From NCBI RefSeq assembly GCF_007988965.1, contig NZ_BJVD01000003.1, positions 186,001 to 250,000 of the forward strand: a DNA stretch of 64,000 nucleotides. The letters run 5' to 3'. Positions 63,512 to 64,000 of the stretch are shown in pieces. A model generated the notes under the pieces. It searched no databases, was not told where the DNA came from, and saw only the letters and a list, made by a program, of their open reading frames with translations. The number at the start of each line of letters is the position of its first letter. The stretch's first letter is position 1. The position numbers were made by a program, and so were the translations under genes. This stretch comes from Rummeliibacillus stabekisii. GTDB lineage: Bacteria; Bacillota; Bacilli; Bacillales_A; Planococcaceae.

Positions 63512-64000
63512 TCACTTATTTTTTATTTGTACAGAATGGGCAATTTCCATTAGCTCAGGAATCGTATGGTCAATATTTTGTTGGCCTGATACGCCAGTAA
63601 TTTTGACTCCGCCAGTACCTGCGACTACCCGATAATTGTGATTATCGTCCACTAATACACTTGCAAAGCCAAATTGACCGTCTTTCTCATAAGTCTGTTC
63701 CTTTACAATGGCATCCTTTTCCTTTTGTTGTATAGCCTTGTAAAACTGCTTGCTTTGCTTTGGCTCATGCGGGTTAATGAATAATGAAAAAGTTTCATCA
63801 CCTTTTTTAAGAAGTATATTTGTTTCATCCGAAGATGATTTAATCGTAAAGTCCTTTGGCAAATAAAATTGCAGATGTTCTGTTGAGGCAGTACTTGTCT
63901 TTGGTTTTTGCTCAAAAACTTGGTCTGCACTTTCAAAGCCTTTTGAAATTTTTGTATCCACATTATTGCTACATGCTGCTACAGTGAATACAAATGCACT
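63512..64000 (-). CDS. Partial lipoprotein gene, cut at the window end
   Basis: Runs off the right edge; at least 163 codons are visible. In frame before the first internal GTG the protein reads SAFVFTVAACSNNVDTK, where VAAC is a lipobox (hydrophobic, A, A, C), so the true start is beyond 64,000 and the mature protein is lipid-anchored. The body (HLQFYLPKDFTIKSSSDETN, VVAGTGGVKITGV) is beta-rich without known motif. Not recognised. Its stop lies 12 bp before the ytpP start, so it is probably cotranscribed. Confidence 0.75.
   Translation of the reverse strand, partial: SAFVFTVAACSNNVDTKISKGFESADQVFEQKPKTSTASTEHLQFYLPKDFTIKSSSDETNILLKKGDETFSLFINPHEPKQSKQFYKAIQQKEKDAIVKEQTYEKDGQFGFASVLVDDNHNYRVVAGTGGVKITGVSGQQNIDHTIPELMEIAHSVQIKNK

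Overview
The window is a stretch of low-GC chromosome from an aerobic, spore-forming Bacillota bacterium of the Bacillales. A member of the Planococcaceae (Lysinibacillus/Rummeliibacillus-like) is my best guess, from protein character and gene order. It carries two alpha/beta SASP genes, a CotD-like spore coat gene and a YtvI-like sporulation membrane protein. The ribosome binding sites are strong AAAGGAGG types, and T-box, cre and sigma-A signals are of Bacillus kind. Gene order closely follows the B. subtilis polA-phoRP to ytp region. I saw no rRNA, tRNA, insertion sequence, prophage or CRISPR array.

Layout. Positions 1-13,600 hold central metabolism, mostly on the minus strand: phoPR behind a MaoC-like gene; citZ, icd and mdh (TCA cycle); ytvI and fxsA; pyk and pfkA (glycolysis); and accDA (malonyl-CoA) headed by a GntR/FadR-type regulator with its own operator. 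Positions 13,700-30,000 hold a VOC protein, dnaE, nrnA, ytpI, ytoI, ytkL, an M24 peptidase, ald, a universal stress protein, ytxK, tpx, an RDD protein, sppA, rarD and an acyl-CoA synthetase. Positions 30,100-38,200 hold tandem SASP genes, thiI-iscS (tRNA thiolation), ezrA (Z-ring control), a histidinol phosphatase, a free-methionine sulfoxide reductase and a GAF-GGDEF protein. Positions 38,300-44,300 hold rpsD with its autoregulatory leader, a group of accessory genes (DUF3231, a small membrane protein, CotD), a CstR persulfide-response cluster and tyrS with a T-box. Positions 44,300-52,700 hold a class A penicillin-binding protein behind a long structured leader, acuABC, ccpA and the chorismate mutase-DAHP synthase. 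The rest holds an FtsA-like protein with an unusual repeat region, ytxGH, murC, the DNA translocase sftA, ytpRQP and a lipoprotein cut by the window end.

How the genes work together. Carbon flow is the main theme: pfkA/pyk, citZ-icd-mdh, ald, accDA and acuABC all sit near ccpA. A cre-like site lies on the citZ promoter and another on the ccpA promoter. A second theme is envelope and division: ezrA, PBP1A, murC, sftA, the FtsA-like protein and phoPR. A third is thiol and sulfur chemistry: thiI/iscS, tpx, ytpP, and the CstR cluster of sulfite-exporter-like protein, rhodanese and glutaredoxin.

The observations most worth checking are: (1) the ~310-nt structured leader with a 13-codon ORF upstream of the PBP1A gene; (2) three CstR-type operators in a 93-bp divergent promoter, which tie a glutaredoxin to persulfide stress; (3) a FadR-like regulator as first gene of the accDA operon, with a perfect TGGTCAGACCA operator; (4) an FtsA-like actin fold followed by five ~60-residue repeats; and (5) likely AUU start codons.
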